DNA of 64,000 bases from CAWAPS01 sp963783945 (GCA_963783945.1 CAWAPS010000019.1:682001-746000); one strand, 5' to 3'; positions 8,260 through 17,710 are shown, numbered from the stretch's first letter. Made by a program: numbers and translations. Notes: generated from the sequence alone by a model not told the origin.

Positions 8260-9459
8260 ATGGCAGTCTCTGCGGACAACCGGCTCTACTACGACCCTTA
8301 CGACCAGACCATCCATGCCGATCCGTATCCGATGTTCCGCAGGCTCCGCGAAGAGGCGCCCCTCTACTTCAACGAGCCGATGGGGTTCTACGCCCTGAGC
8401 AGATACGAGGACGTAGAGCGCGGGCTCGTCGATCACGCCACTTTCAGCTCGGCGAGAGGCGGCATCCTGGAGCTCATCAAGGCGGACATCGAGATCCCGT
8501 CCGGGGTGTTCATCTTCGAGGATCCTCCGCTCCACTCCGCCCACCGCGGTCTTCTCTCGCGGGTGTTCACTCCGAGGAAGATGAACGCTCTGGAGCCGCG
8601 CATTCGTGAGTTCTGTGCCTACGTGCTCGATCCTCTGGTCGGAGTCGAGCGGTTGGATTTCATCCGTGATTTTGGCGCCATCATGCCTATGCGGGTGATC
8701 GGGATGCTTCTCGGCATACCGGAACAGGATCAGCAGGCGGTGCGCCAACGGGGCGACGAGAAGATACGGCACGAGCCGGGTATGCCCCAGGACTATCGAG
8801 AAAATCAATTCGCCGACGATGCCTTCTTCGCCGAGTACATCGACTGGCGGGCATCGAACCCTTCCGACGATTTAATGACCGACCTTCTCCAGGCGGAGTT
8901 CGAGGATCCGAGCGGAACGGTGCGCAAGCTGACCCGTGAGGAGGTGCTCATATTTGTGAATATCCTCGCCACTGCGGGTAACGAAACCACCAACCGGCTC
9001 ATCGGCTGGACGGCGAAACTTCTGGCGGAGCACCCGGACCAGCGGGAGGACCTGCGCGAAAACCGGGACTTGATACCTAATGCGATCGAGGAGATCCTTC
9101 GGTTCGAACCTCCCGCCATCCAGCTCTGCCGTACCATGAAACGGGATGTCGAGTACTACGGCCAGACCGTCCCGGCCGGCAGCATCATGATGTTCCTGAG
9201 CGCTTCGGCGAATCGGGACCACCGGGCCTTTCCTCCCGACGGTGACGTTTTCGACGTCCGTCGGAAGTTCGGGCACCACTTCACCTTCGGCTACGGCATC
9301 CACTTCTGTCTCGGTGCCGCGCTCGCCCGTCTCGAAGGACGCCTGGCGCTCGACGAGATCCTCAACCGCTTCCAAGACTGGGAGATCGATTTGGAGGGCG
9401 CGGTGTTGGACTCGTCCGCTGTCCGCGGCTGGCGGACTCTGCCCGCCATCATCCCGTAG
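8260..9459 (+). CDS. Cytochrome P450
   Basis: A 399-residue soluble bacterial P450. The I-helix oxygen-activation motif is AGNETTNR, the K-helix ExxR is EILR, and the haem-binding loop is FGYGIHFCLG with the proximal cysteine at about residue 350. It would mono-oxygenate a hydrophobic substrate using electrons from a ferredoxin or reductase not found in the window. The start is well set by GGGAGA 5 nt upstream. It is divergent from the TetR gene and converges on the second P450 at 9548, with which it shares only the family signature. Confidence 0.96.
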   Translation: MAVSADNRLYYDPYDQTIHADPYPMFRRLREEAPLYFNEPMGFYALSRYEDVERGLVDHATFSSARGGILELIKADIEIPSGVFIFEDPPLHSAHRGLLSRVFTPRKMNALEPRIREFCAYVLDPLVGVERLDFIRDFGAIMPMRVIGMLLGIPEQDQQAVRQRGDEKIRHEPGMPQDYRENQFADDAFFAEYIDWRASNPSDDLMTDLLQAEFEDPSGTVRKLTREEVLIFVNILATAGNETTNRLIGWTAKLLAEHPDQREDLRENRDLIPNAIEEILRFEPPAIQLCRTMKRDVEYYGQTVPAGSIMMFLSASANRDHRAFPPDGDVFDVRRKFGHHFTFGYGIHFCLGAALARLEGRLALDEILNRFQDWEIDLEGAVLDSSAVRGWRTLPAIIP

Positions 9460-9547
9460 CTTGCGGCTCCATCGGGCAGAAGGCCGGAGCGGTACACCCG
9501 GTCGCTCACCCGATAGGACCGATCACGGTCGATTCAAGAAGCGCGCT

Positions 9548-10837
9548 TCAATCGAAACGAACAGGCACCGAGGTCGGACCTCGATGGTACATCCCTATGA
9601 TGCGGGCCTCTGGGCTGTCGCCGTCCAGTCGCAGGTTCGGCAGCCTCTCCAAGAGAGCGGCGATCGCGACCTGCATTTGCGTGCGGGCCAGGTGCATCCC
9701 CAAGCAGATGTGCGGACCGCCCCCGAAGCCGAGCGATGGACGGGCGGGACGGGCCGGGTCGAAGTCGTCCGGCCGCTCCCACCGCAGCTTGTCCCGGCTT
9801 GCCGCCCCGAGAGCCAGGTGGAGAACGGCCCCCTTGGGCAGACGCTGACCGTGGAAGTCGACCTCTTCGGTGACGAACCGGGAGAACATGGGATTGGTCG
9901 GCATCCACCGGACCGACTCGTCCATGGCGGCGCGGAGGAGCTCCGGGTTGGATCGCACTAGCTCGAGGGCCCGGGGACGCTGGAGCAAGGCCGTCAAGGT
10001 GATGCCCATCTGGCGCCACGTAGTGCCGGAACCGGCGAGAAGCAGAAGGAGGGCGAAGGAGTAGATCTCCGGATCGGAGAGACGGTGCAGGCCGCCGTCC
10101 TCGTCTCGAATTTCCGATCCCACGAGGAGACTGATCAGGTCGTCCTTGGGGGTCTCGCGCCGGTCGGCAACGATCGGCTCGAGCATCGGAACCATAAGCT
10201 CGGGAGTCGTCAGCGCCTCGCGCATGTCGATGGCCTGGTCGACCTCGACGCCGAAGCTGCTGGTGATGATCAACACGGGCAACGCCGCGCAGAACTGGGC
10301 GTTGAGGTCGGCCCATCCGTCCTCGATCAAGGCGTCGATCAAGGTGTCGACGGTGCTCGCAATCCACTTTTCGACCCACCAGAGCATTCGGGCCGGGGTG
10401 AAAGCGGGCTGTACGAGCGTCCGATAACGGCGGTGCTGGCCGCCCCCCATGGTCAGAAGGCTGTTCAGAGGGGCCAGCTCTCCGTGGTCGAGGTCCACCT
10501 GAGTCGGGGAAGAGGCGAAGGTGTCCTCGTCCCGTAGGGCCTCGTCGCAAGCGGCAAACGTGAAGGCGGTGAAGTGCGGGCGATCCTCGAACGGCAGTCC
10601 CTGAAAAGTCACCGGGCCGCGGTATCCGGTCAGCTCGTGCAGCGTGCCCGGATGGATCGTCGCTTCCTGGCGCAACTCATGCCAAATGGGATACGGGTCG
10701 GCCTCGAAGCCCGCAACCGACCCGGCGTGCCGGCTGCCGCGAAGGTCGAACACCTCGCGAAGGCGGCCGCGGTCCAGAGCAAGGATGCTGTCACGCCTCG
10801 ACTGGCCTGGTGGCTCGAAGCTCGAGGAAGGTGTCAT
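9548..10837 (-). CDS. Cytochrome P450
   Basis: A second, distinct P450 of 429 residues. Its I-helix motif is LAGSGTTWRQ, the K-helix ExxR is ESVR, and the haem loop is FGGGPHICLG with the cysteine at about residue 378. It has an N-terminal extension of about 35 residues relative to the neighbouring P450, so the real start may be later. It is divergent from the small DUF2007 gene at 10972. The presence of two different P450s tail to tail is unusual but could simply reflect co-localised catabolic genes. Confidence 0.95.
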   Translation of the reverse strand: MTPSSSFEPPGQSRRDSILALDRGRLREVFDLRGSRHAGSVAGFEADPYPIWHELRQEATIHPGTLHELTGYRGPVTFQGLPFEDRPHFTAFTFAACDEALRDEDTFASSPTQVDLDHGELAPLNSLLTMGGGQHRRYRTLVQPAFTPARMLWWVEKWIASTVDTLIDALIEDGWADLNAQFCAALPVLIITSSFGVEVDQAIDMREALTTPELMVPMLEPIVADRRETPKDDLISLLVGSEIRDEDGGLHRLSDPEIYSFALLLLLAGSGTTWRQMGITLTALLQRPRALELVRSNPELLRAAMDESVRWMPTNPMFSRFVTEEVDFHGQRLPKGAVLHLALGAASRDKLRWERPDDFDPARPARPSLGFGGGPHICLGMHLARTQMQVAIAALLERLPNLRLDGDSPEARIIGMYHRGPTSVPVRFD

Positions 10838-10971
10838 CAGACAGGACCGGACCTTTCGTGGCTAGGAGTGCCGGGCCCTATACGACCGGGAGCCCGCCGG
10901 CAGGGTATCCCACCTGTTTTCTCACTACACTCCCGTTGGCCGCCAGTCGGCCTAACAGGAGGCGCGCCCAC

Positions 10972-11214
10972 ATGCCGAGGGATGACAGACACTCGAATCC
11001 CGACCACAGGGCCCTGGTCGAGCTGACCCGAGTTCAACCGTTCGAAGCGGAAGTGATCGCGGCTCGACTGCGCTCATCAGGGATCGCGGCGACGGTTGGC
11101 GCCGACTCCGTATACCCGTCCGTGGCCTTTGCCGATGGCGTGCCCGTCTTCGTGTCGGCGGAGGATGCACCGCTGGCCCAGGCTCTCCTGGAGAGCAATG
11201 ACGAGCCCGGCTAA
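10972..11214 (+). CDS. Small DUF2007-like protein
   Basis: An 80-residue soluble protein with ELTRVQPFEAEVIAARLRSSGI followed by a short beta sheet ending PVFVSAEDAPLAQALLE. This matches the DUF2007 'putative signal-transducing' ferredoxin-like fold, whose members bind or adapt other proteins by an unknown mechanism. The ATG is chosen because AACAGGAGG lies about 9 nt upstream. No operon partner is present: the next gene runs convergently. Confidence 0.75.
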   Translation: MPRDDRHSNPDHRALVELTRVQPFEAEVIAARLRSSGIAATVGADSVYPSVAFADGVPVFVSAEDAPLAQALLESNDEPG

Positions 11215-11293
11215 CCAGGCTCCGGGCACCGCGGTGCTCCAGACCACGTAACCGAGGGAGCGACAGGCCCGGCGGATCGAAGTGGTTTGGGCG

Positions 11294-11674
11294 TCAGGAG
11301 ACGACTTGCAGGTGTACCGGGGAGGCGTCCGACTTGCGCGGTCGGCCCCTTCCCCGTTTGTGCCTGATGATCGCCCCGTCTACCAGGAGTTCTCCGCCCC
11401 AGACGCCCCAGGGCTCCTGCCGGTCGAGAGCAACGGCGAGGCAGTCCTCCTTCAGTGGACAATGTGAGCAAATCGCCTTGGCCCGAGCGATGTCGGCCAG
11501 GTCGAGCGAGAAGAAGAGTTCGGTCAGCCCACCTGATTCCCTCTTGCAGGCGGCTGCGCTCCAATCCGGATAGGGGCGCAGCCTGAGGACTGCACCGTAC
11601 GAGTCGTCAACCAGGGACACATTTCCCACCTTCGGTCTGTCGGTATCTCTAGCACTGGCGGCAACGGTCGCCAT
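11294..11674 (-). CDS. whiB7: WhiB7-like iron-sulfur transcription factor
   Basis: The 126-residue protein has the four WhiB cluster cysteines (C43, C69, C72, C78, the last three in AICSHCPLKEDC). It has the sigma-binding turn EPWGVWGGEL and a C-terminal AT-hook RGRGRPRK (107-114). The combination of that turn and the AT-hook is the signature of WhiB7, which in mycobacteria and streptomycetes binds SigA with a 4Fe-4S cluster and activates intrinsic antibiotic-resistance genes. It starts 33 bp after the alpha/beta hydrolase gene and is probably co-transcribed with it. The long leader with upstream ORF described for mycobacterial whiB7 is not possible in that gap. Confidence 0.9.
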   Translation of the reverse strand: MATVAASARDTDRPKVGNVSLVDDSYGAVLRLRPYPDWSAAACKRESGGLTELFFSLDLADIARAKAICSHCPLKEDCLAVALDRQEPWGVWGGELLVDGAIIRHKRGRGRPRKSDASPVHLQVVS

Positions 11675-11707
11675 GGTTCGTCTCTATTGCGTGCTGGCCT
11701 TTCCTCT

Positions 11708-12556
11708 TCACGGCTGCACCGCCCGCAGGATTTCGGGCCACGCCACAAAAGGGATCAAGTGCCCCCCATCGATCACGGTGAGCTCGGAATTGGGCAGCAC
11801 CCGGGCCCACCACTGCGCGTGCGCGGGATCAACCATGACGTCGTGATGGCCGTAGAAGAGCCGGGCCGGGGTAGCCAGGAGCGACGGGGAGAAGCTCCAG
11901 GGCCGCAAGGCGGCCACCACGTCGGCGGCCAGCCCCTGAGCCCCTTTGCCGAGTCCCACCCGCCACATGATCCGCAGCGCGTCCTCCACTCCGGCCTGCC
12001 GTCGGATCGTGGCGTCGGATGGGTTGTCCCAACAGTCCCACGCCCGCTCGGGCGCGGTCACCAGCGAGCCTTCGGCGTCGGCGACGGCCGCCAGGACCTG
12101 TAGCGGATCCGTGTCATCGAGCCGGGCCGCTTCCCTGGTCGCAGGGGACAACCAGGGGATCTCGACATCTGGAGCGGGCACGGCCACCAGCCCGAGAGAG
12201 CTCACTCGCTCGCCGAGGACTTCTGCGCAGGCGGCGGCGTACTGGCCCCCTCCCGACCATCCCACCACGGCGAACTGGCCGAGCCACAGGTGGTCAACCA
12301 GGCGGGCCAGGTCTGCGGTGAACCCGGTGAGGGTCGGATCGCGGACGGGGTCCGAACCGCCATAGCCAGGTCGGTCGACGGTTATGAGCCGCACGCCGCT
12401 CTGAGCGGTCGCGTGCACGTCCGGGCAGAGCATTCGCGAGCCCGGGCTGGGGTGAAGGAACACCACGGGTGAGCCCCGGGGGTCCCCCCACTCGGCCCAC
12501 GCCAGCTGGCGTCCGTCGGCCAGGCGCAACACCTCGTCAGCGAGGGGGTTCATCAA
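11708..12556 (-). CDS. Alpha/beta hydrolase
   Basis: The 282-residue protein has the alpha/beta-hydrolase fold. Its oxyanion region is VVFLHPSPGSR, the nucleophile elbow is GWSGGG with Ser101, and the catalytic His is in DGGHLIPF near the C-terminus. Related enzymes cleave esters, epoxides, C-C bonds or halogenated compounds; the substrate is not predictable. It lies directly upstream of the WhiB7-like gene, so a resistance or detoxification role is possible, but that is inference from position only. Confidence 0.88.
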   Translation of the reverse strand: MMNPLADEVLRLADGRQLAWAEWGDPRGSPVVFLHPSPGSRMLCPDVHATAQSGVRLITVDRPGYGGSDPVRDPTLTGFTADLARLVDHLWLGQFAVVGWSGGGQYAAACAEVLGERVSSLGLVAVPAPDVEIPWLSPATREAARLDDTDPLQVLAAVADAEGSLVTAPERAWDCWDNPSDATIRRQAGVEDALRIMWRVGLGKGAQGLAADVVAALRPWSFSPSLLATPARLFYGHHDVMVDPAHAQWWARVLPNSELTVIDGGHLIPFVAWPEILRAVQP

Positions 12557-12707
12557 CCCGACCGCTCCGGCCGAAGGGGCGGTGGATGCTTCAGGCCTGG
12601 TAACCGCGCTGGCGCGCCCATGACAGACAGCATGCTGATGTCAGCGTCGGCTGTCGTCCCGGCAACCGGTGAATTCAGCGCGGTGCCGGGACCCTCAGGC
12701 CGGTCGG

Positions 12708-15467
12708 CTACCCGGCGGAGTTGGCGTCCTCCCTGGCTATGAGCTGCCACCGGCCGTTGATGCCCAGCTTGCGGTAGACGTGGGACAGGTGGGTCTCCAC
12801 TGTGTTCACCGACAGATAGAGCTGAGCGGCGATCTCCTTGTTCGTTCGTCCCGCTCGAGCCAGGTCGGCGACCGCCTTCTCTTGTGGACTCAGCGCCCCG
12901 ACCGGAGTGGTCCGAGCCCGGCCACCGGCGCGCCGCCACGCGACTCGGGCTCGCTCGGCATGCCAGGCCGCCCCGCAGTCCTCTGCAAGCTGGACCGCTT
13001 CGGCCAGAACGGGACGAGCCCGGGCCAGCTCGTTGCGGCGGATCAGAAACGCCCCGAACTCTGTGAGGGATTCGGCGCGGGATAGCGGCATCGCCGGGTG
13101 GTGCATCGAAGAAGCGTCGGCGAAGCGGGCCGCGGCCTGGTCGAAGTCGCCGGTTCGCTCGGCCAGGGCGGCCCGGGCCCCGGCCAGGACAGCCTTGGAC
13201 CAGAGGGACGGAAGACCCTCCGCTCGAGGTTCCAGCCAGTCGATCACCCGGGAAGCATCGTCCTCGCGGTCACAAGCCAGATGAGCGGCGACCGCCGGAT
13301 AGGCCCACGGATAGAGGCAGGGCTCGAGCAGATCGACCCGTCGGGATGAGCGCTCGAGGAGGCCGAATACCCGAGCCGCTTCTTCCACTCTGCCCTGGCG
13401 CCACGCCAGCAGGGCCCGACCGAGGTGGGAAAGGGTCCATATCCGACCCAGTCGAGCTCTGCCCGCGGTCATCTCGTCCAGGCGCTCCCCCCAGCGGGAA
13501 GCCTCGTCCAGCTGTCCCAGGTCCAGGAGAACCAGCATCTTCTCGGCCGCGGCAAGGGGCAGAGCGAACGGCATGAGCTCCGCCGAACCCAGCAACTGGT
13601 CGGCCAGGCCGGTGGCCTCGCTCAATCTCCCGGTCCGACGCAGCACTTCCGCCAGTAGGTACTGACCCTCGAAGAGATTCATGGGATGGCGCTTGCGCTC
13701 GGCCTCGCTCACCGTTTCCGCCAGGATCCGCTCAGCCTCTTCGAACCGCTCGGCGGCAGTGGCCAGCTCGGCGTATAGGACTCCGGGCTCAGACCACTGG
13801 GTGGCCTCCGGGGTTGGCGCCGGGGCGAGTAAAGCCTCTTTGGCCGCTCGCTCTGCCACTGCCAGTCCCTCGGGGTCGCCCGACAGGTAGGCGCATTCGC
13901 CCCAGACGGCGTCGGCCACCACGCGAATCTGCCCGCCCACCTCGGCCCCGACCAGACGAGCCCGGCGCGCCAGCGGAAGGGCGGCTCTCGGGCCGAGCCG
14001 CATCACCGTCAGATGGGCTTGATTCAGGAGAGCCGTAGCGGCCAGCTCCGACGCCTCGGATCCGATCAAACCGACTGCCTGATCCATTCTGGCCGTCGCC
14101 ACCTCGAGCGACCCCGCCCTGAACTCAGCCTGGGCCAGCTCGGTCAAGGCAGCCAACGTCAGCCGCACCGGGAGGTCGAGCCGGCGAAGGAGGTCCTCGC
14201 ACACCGCCGCCGCCTCCTCGTTGTCGCCCACCGCCCGCAAGGCCTGGGCCAGATCCAAGAGGGCCTCCGGGGGGGTCTCGTCCCCACTCAACTCTACGAG
14301 GGCCCGGAGGTGGCGCATAGCGGTGCCCGGTGCGCCTTGGCGGAGAGCGTCCCCGCCTGCGACCCCCAGAACCTTGCGGGCATCCGGGTGGACCAGGCGG
14401 GCCGCCATTGCGTGCTCAGCGACCTGAGCGGCCGGCGCCTTACGGGCCAGGAGCACGCGGAACGCCGCTTCGTGCAGGTGGGCGTGCTGCGGGGCCACCT
14501 GGTCGTACACCGCCAGGCGCACCAGGTGATGACTGAACGTGGCCCAGCCGTCACCAGCGTCGACCAGTAAACCCGCTCCGACCAGGGCCCCGAGCGCGTC
14601 GGCGGCGTCGGCGGGCCCGAGCCCGGCCACTTCCGCCGCGATCTCGGGACGAAAGCGCCCACCGAGAACGCTGGCGGCCTGGAGATAGGCCTCCCCCGCC
14701 GGGCCCATGCCGATGAAACGGGACAGAAGAAGGCGGCTGGCCCACGACCCGCCGGACTGCCTCCCGTGGTCGGGAAGGGCCCGGCCGGCCTCCACTTCTG
14801 CTGCTACGTGCATGAGGAGCAGCGGGTTGCCACCGCAGGAAGCCACGGCGGCCCCGATGTCGTCGAGCCTGGCCCGATCACCGATTCGCTGACTGAGGAG
14901 ATCGGTAGCGGCACTTGGGGTCAGCGGAAGTAGCCGCTCCAGATCGACGAGTCCCTCCTCTGCGAGCTCCTCGGCGGCCCGGGCCAGCGTCGGGGGCCAG
15001 GGTCTCCCCGTCACGACCATGCCGACCGGAAGTCCGGCCAGCCGCCGGCAGATCAGTCGCAGCAGGGTTAGTGAGTCGGGGTCGGCCCAGTGAGCGTCAT
15101 CCAAGGCGATGAGCAGGGGCCGGACCGCCACCTCGCGCAGTCGGTACAGGATGGCATACAGGCGGTCCGGGAGGGCCCGCTGGGGACCCCATGGGCTCAG
15201 CACCTCACCGCCCAGCAAGGGTTCCAAAGCCTGGCCGATCAGGCCGAAAGGTAAAGCCGCCTCGGCCACATCCGCCCGACCGATCCCGATGGCCATCCGC
15301 CCACTGCCGAGCTTGACGGCGTGCTCGAGCAGGGTGGACTTCCCCAACCCGGCCTCCCCCAACACGAACAGAGCTCGCCCGCGCCCGGAGATCGCGCTCT
15401 CCAGGAGGGCCCGGACCCGCTCCAGCGCGCCCTCCCGCTCGGCTAGCGGTGCGCCCATCCGGGCCAT
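12708..15467 (-). CDS. LuxR-family ATP-binding large regulator (LAL/MalT-like)
   Basis: A very large regulator of about 919 residues. An N-terminal AAA ATPase module carries a Walker A in LGEAGLGKST and a Walker B region in LLIALDDAHWADP. A long helical TPR-like region follows, and a C-terminal LuxR helix-turn-helix begins LSPQEKAVADLARAGRTNKE and ends in the recognition helix VNTVETHLSHVYRKL. Such LAL proteins sense a ligand with ATP and activate catabolic or secondary-metabolite promoters. The frame is open up to 15557, but an ATG there would overlap the divergent gene starting at 15541. I therefore prefer the ATG at 15467 although its ribosome-binding site is poor. The divergent CADD-like gene is a candidate target. 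Confidence 0.92.
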   Translation of the reverse strand: MARMGAPLAEREGALERVRALLESAISGRGRALFVLGEAGLGKSTLLEHAVKLGSGRMAIGIGRADVAEAALPFGLIGQALEPLLGGEVLSPWGPQRALPDRLYAILYRLREVAVRPLLIALDDAHWADPDSLTLLRLICRRLAGLPVGMVVTGRPWPPTLARAAEELAEEGLVDLERLLPLTPSAATDLLSQRIGDRARLDDIGAAVASCGGNPLLLMHVAAEVEAGRALPDHGRQSGGSWASRLLLSRFIGMGPAGEAYLQAASVLGGRFRPEIAAEVAGLGPADAADALGALVGAGLLVDAGDGWATFSHHLVRLAVYDQVAPQHAHLHEAAFRVLLARKAPAAQVAEHAMAARLVHPDARKVLGVAGGDALRQGAPGTAMRHLRALVELSGDETPPEALLDLAQALRAVGDNEEAAAVCEDLLRRLDLPVRLTLAALTELAQAEFRAGSLEVATARMDQAVGLIGSEASELAATALLNQAHLTVMRLGPRAALPLARRARLVGAEVGGQIRVVADAVWGECAYLSGDPEGLAVAERAAKEALLAPAPTPEATQWSEPGVLYAELATAAERFEEAERILAETVSEAERKRHPMNLFEGQYLLAEVLRRTGRLSEATGLADQLLGSAELMPFALPLAAAEKMLVLLDLGQLDEASRWGERLDEMTAGRARLGRIWTLSHLGRALLAWRQGRVEEAARVFGLLERSSRRVDLLEPCLYPWAYPAVAAHLACDREDDASRVIDWLEPRAEGLPSLWSKAVLAGARAALAERTGDFDQAAARFADASSMHHPAMPLSRAESLTEFGAFLIRRNELARARPVLAEAVQLAEDCGAAWHAERARVAWRRAGGRARTTPVGALSPQEKAVADLARAGRTNKEIAAQLYLSVNTVETHLSHVYRKLGINGRWQLIAREDANSAG

Positions 15468-15540
15468 CTTTACATTTCTGCGGAGTTCGGTGAGAGCGGT
15501 CTCCCGAGCCGGATATTGGGTGTCTACTACGCTACCCACC

Positions 15541-16188
15541 ATGGCCGCTTCTGACATCGCGACTGCCCTCGACCACGCTCTCGCCGGGCTCCGACTCCTC
15601 GATCATCCCTATTATCGATCCTGGCAGGACGGCTCGCTCCGCTCCCGAGACCTGACCAGCTACGCCGGCCAGTACCGGCACTTCGAGCGGTGTCTACCCG
15701 AGGTACTTTCCGCGGTTGCCGGCCAGCTCCCTGATGGGCCATGCCGTGAGCGGGTCGAAGACAATCTGCATGACGAGCTGTCACGTCCATGCCCTCACTT
15801 GGAGCTTTTCGAGGCATTCGCGGCGGAAGTCGGGGCGGCCGCCGTTACCTCAGCTACGCCTGCAACCAGCGCGCTCGTGAGCTTGTACCGAGGCGCGGCG
15901 CTCGAAGGACCTATCCCCGCACTGTCCGTGATCGCGGCGTACGAGCACCAGGCTGGCGACATTGCCGCAACCAAGGCCAGCGCACTGTCGAACCACCACC
16001 ACCTCAGCTCCAGGGGGACACAGTTCTGGACGGTTCACGCCCAGCTAGAGCAGGAGCACGCCTCTTGGACCAGCGAGGCGCTTCAACTCCTCGACGCCAG
16101 GCCCTCGTCAGTACAACTGTGGGCCGAGCGCTCGGCCAGACACTGGTGGGAATTCCTGGACGAGCGAGAGGCCGACCGAGCGGCATAG
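15541..16188 (+). CDS. CADD-like haem-oxygenase-fold di-metal oxidase, putative p-aminobenzoate synthase
   Basis: A 215-residue all-helical protein of the TenA/PqqC/haem-oxygenase-like superfamily. Six candidate metal ligands stand at E79, H86, E135, H166, E170 and H173. The spacing matches, as I recall it, the di-metal site of Chlamydia CADD (E81, H88, E142, H174, D178, H181) with one Asp-to-Glu change. Y25, Y134 and K145 fall at the positions corresponding to CADD Y27, Y141 and K152. CADD is a self-sacrificing enzyme that makes p-aminobenzoate for folate from its own tyrosine. I infer the same role here, but cannot exclude another oxidase of this superfamily. It is divergent from the LuxR-type regulator. 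Confidence 0.8.
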   Translation: MAASDIATALDHALAGLRLLDHPYYRSWQDGSLRSRDLTSYAGQYRHFERCLPEVLSAVAGQLPDGPCRERVEDNLHDELSRPCPHLELFEAFAAEVGAAAVTSATPATSALVSLYRGAALEGPIPALSVIAAYEHQAGDIAATKASALSNHHHLSSRGTQFWTVHAQLEQEHASWTSEALQLLDARPSSVQLWAERSARHWWEFLDEREADRAA

Positions 16189-16214
16189 AGATCGCCGCGA
16201 ATGGTCTGGTCGGG

Positions 16215-17642
16215 CTACGGCTGCGCCTTCGGGTCGAGGGCATGTCGGGCCGCGGCGCGACCAGCCGCCCGGCCGAACACAAAGCAGTTACCCAGGCTGT
16301 TGCCGCTGCTCAGGTAGCGCGACCCGATAGTCCCTCCGGTGCATTCACCGGCGGCGAACAATCCCGCGATCGGCGCCTGGCTCTCGTCGAGCACCTGACC
16401 GAACTCGTCGATCTGCACCCCGTAGCTGGTTTCCCCGATGGCCGCGGGGCGCAACTCGACGCCGTAAAAGGGGGGATTCTCGAGGGGACGGACGAACCGG
16501 GCCTCTTTCCCGAAGTCGCGGTCCCGGCCGAGCGACGCAGACTCGTTGTACCTGCGCACTGCGCCACCGGTTGGCGCTACCGGCAGGTCCAGCAAAGCGA
16601 AGAGCTCTTGGAGGCTGTCGGCGCGGACGATGCTGCCCGCGTCTATGCATCGCCGGATGGTGTCGGTCTTCCAGAACGCCACCGGGCGTAACGCTCCGCT
16701 GGGATGGGGTTTGAACGTCGGCAGATCAGGCGTGCCATTGTCGGCCAGGATTTGCTCGTCGAAAAACCCGAAGACTCGCCCACCGGCCTCCATCAACAGC
16801 CCGCACGTGACGCCGTATGGCGACGTCTCGTCGCAGAGCCGCCGGCCATCGGGGCCTACGACCAGCATCCATGCCGGCAGGTAGGAGTCGAAATCCCGGC
16901 CATCCGGCTTCGGCACGGGCAGCGCGATGAAGCGGTCGCGACCGATCGTCGCCGCGCCAACGGACCCGGCCAGAGCCAGCGCGTCGCCTCGGGAGCTCTC
17001 CGGACCGATGTAGAACAGCCAATCACCGAGGCGGCCCAAACTCGGGAGATGTTCGACGACCAGCGCCCGGTTGGCGCCGAAACCGCCAGTGGCCAGAACG
17101 ACGGCACCGGCCTCGAGCGCGTCGTCTCCGACGGCGATACCCACGACGGCGTCACCGCGCGTAAGTAGGCGATCGACGCGCCGGCCCAGCGCGATGTCGA
17201 TGTCCTGTTCGCGACACTTGCGGACGAGCAGGTCGATCAGCCCCTGGCCGTAGCCCTCCGGCGCGTGGGTGCGGGGGACCAGCTCGGGCCCGCCCTTCTT
17301 GACGTCCGGGTCGAAGCGCACCCCCTGCTCGAGCAGCCACGAGATCGCGTCGGCGCCGCCTTCGGCGAGGCGCCGGACCAACGCCGGCTGTAGCCCGAAC
17401 TGGTTGATGAACATGTACTCGTGATAAAGCTCCTCGGCACTGTCCTCCAATCCGGCCTGTCGCTGGAGTTCGGTACCCGCGGCCATCACCCAACCCGCCG
17501 ACAGGCGGGATGCGCCACCGGCGAGCGACTCGGACTCGGCGATCGCCACTCGCGCCCCCTCGGCACGTGCGGTGAGGGCGGCAGTCAACCCCGCGGCGCC
17601 CGAACCGACAACGACAACATCAAAGTCAGCGTCAGCAGCCAT
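16215..17642 (-). CDS. FAD-dependent oxidoreductase (fumarate reductase/KstD-like flavoprotein)
   Basis: The 475-residue protein has an FAD_binding_2 architecture: VVVVGSGAAGLTAALTARAEG at the N-terminus, GGASRLSAGW shortly after, and the C-terminal FAD-contact region GLFAAGECTGG and YLSSGNSLGNCFVFGR. Relatives include fumarate reductases, 3-ketosteroid delta-1-dehydrogenases and tricarballylate dehydrogenases, which introduce or reduce a C=C bond. Steroid or terpenoid oxidation would suit the neighbourhood, but the residues seen do not decide it. It is divergent from the broken VOC gene at 17711. Confidence 0.9.
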   Translation of the reverse strand: MAADADFDVVVVGSGAAGLTAALTARAEGARVAIAESESLAGGASRLSAGWVMAAGTELQRQAGLEDSAEELYHEYMFINQFGLQPALVRRLAEGGADAISWLLEQGVRFDPDVKKGGPELVPRTHAPEGYGQGLIDLLVRKCREQDIDIALGRRVDRLLTRGDAVVGIAVGDDALEAGAVVLATGGFGANRALVVEHLPSLGRLGDWLFYIGPESSRGDALALAGSVGAATIGRDRFIALPVPKPDGRDFDSYLPAWMLVVGPDGRRLCDETSPYGVTCGLLMEAGGRVFGFFDEQILADNGTPDLPTFKPHPSGALRPVAFWKTDTIRRCIDAGSIVRADSLQELFALLDLPVAPTGGAVRRYNESASLGRDRDFGKEARFVRPLENPPFYGVELRPAAIGETSYGVQIDEFGQVLDESQAPIAGLFAAGECTGGTIGSRYLSSGNSLGNCFVFGRAAGRAAARHALDPKAQP

Positions 17643-17710
17643 CTATCTTCCCTTCTCGGCCCGGGCAATGGCCCTATGTTCGGGCGTTTACGGTCGTCTA
17701 CGGTGCCACC

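Noticed and set aside
11231..11242. GCACCGCGGTGC palindrome between DUF2007 and WhiB7 genes
   Set aside because: A 12-bp GC palindrome is expected by chance in such DNA and has no loop or U-tract; not called a terminator.
15109..15540. Plus-strand extension of the CADD-like frame upstream of 15541
   Set aside because: The extra residues are antisense to the LuxR-family regulator and do not resemble the family; the natural start is the ATG at 15541.
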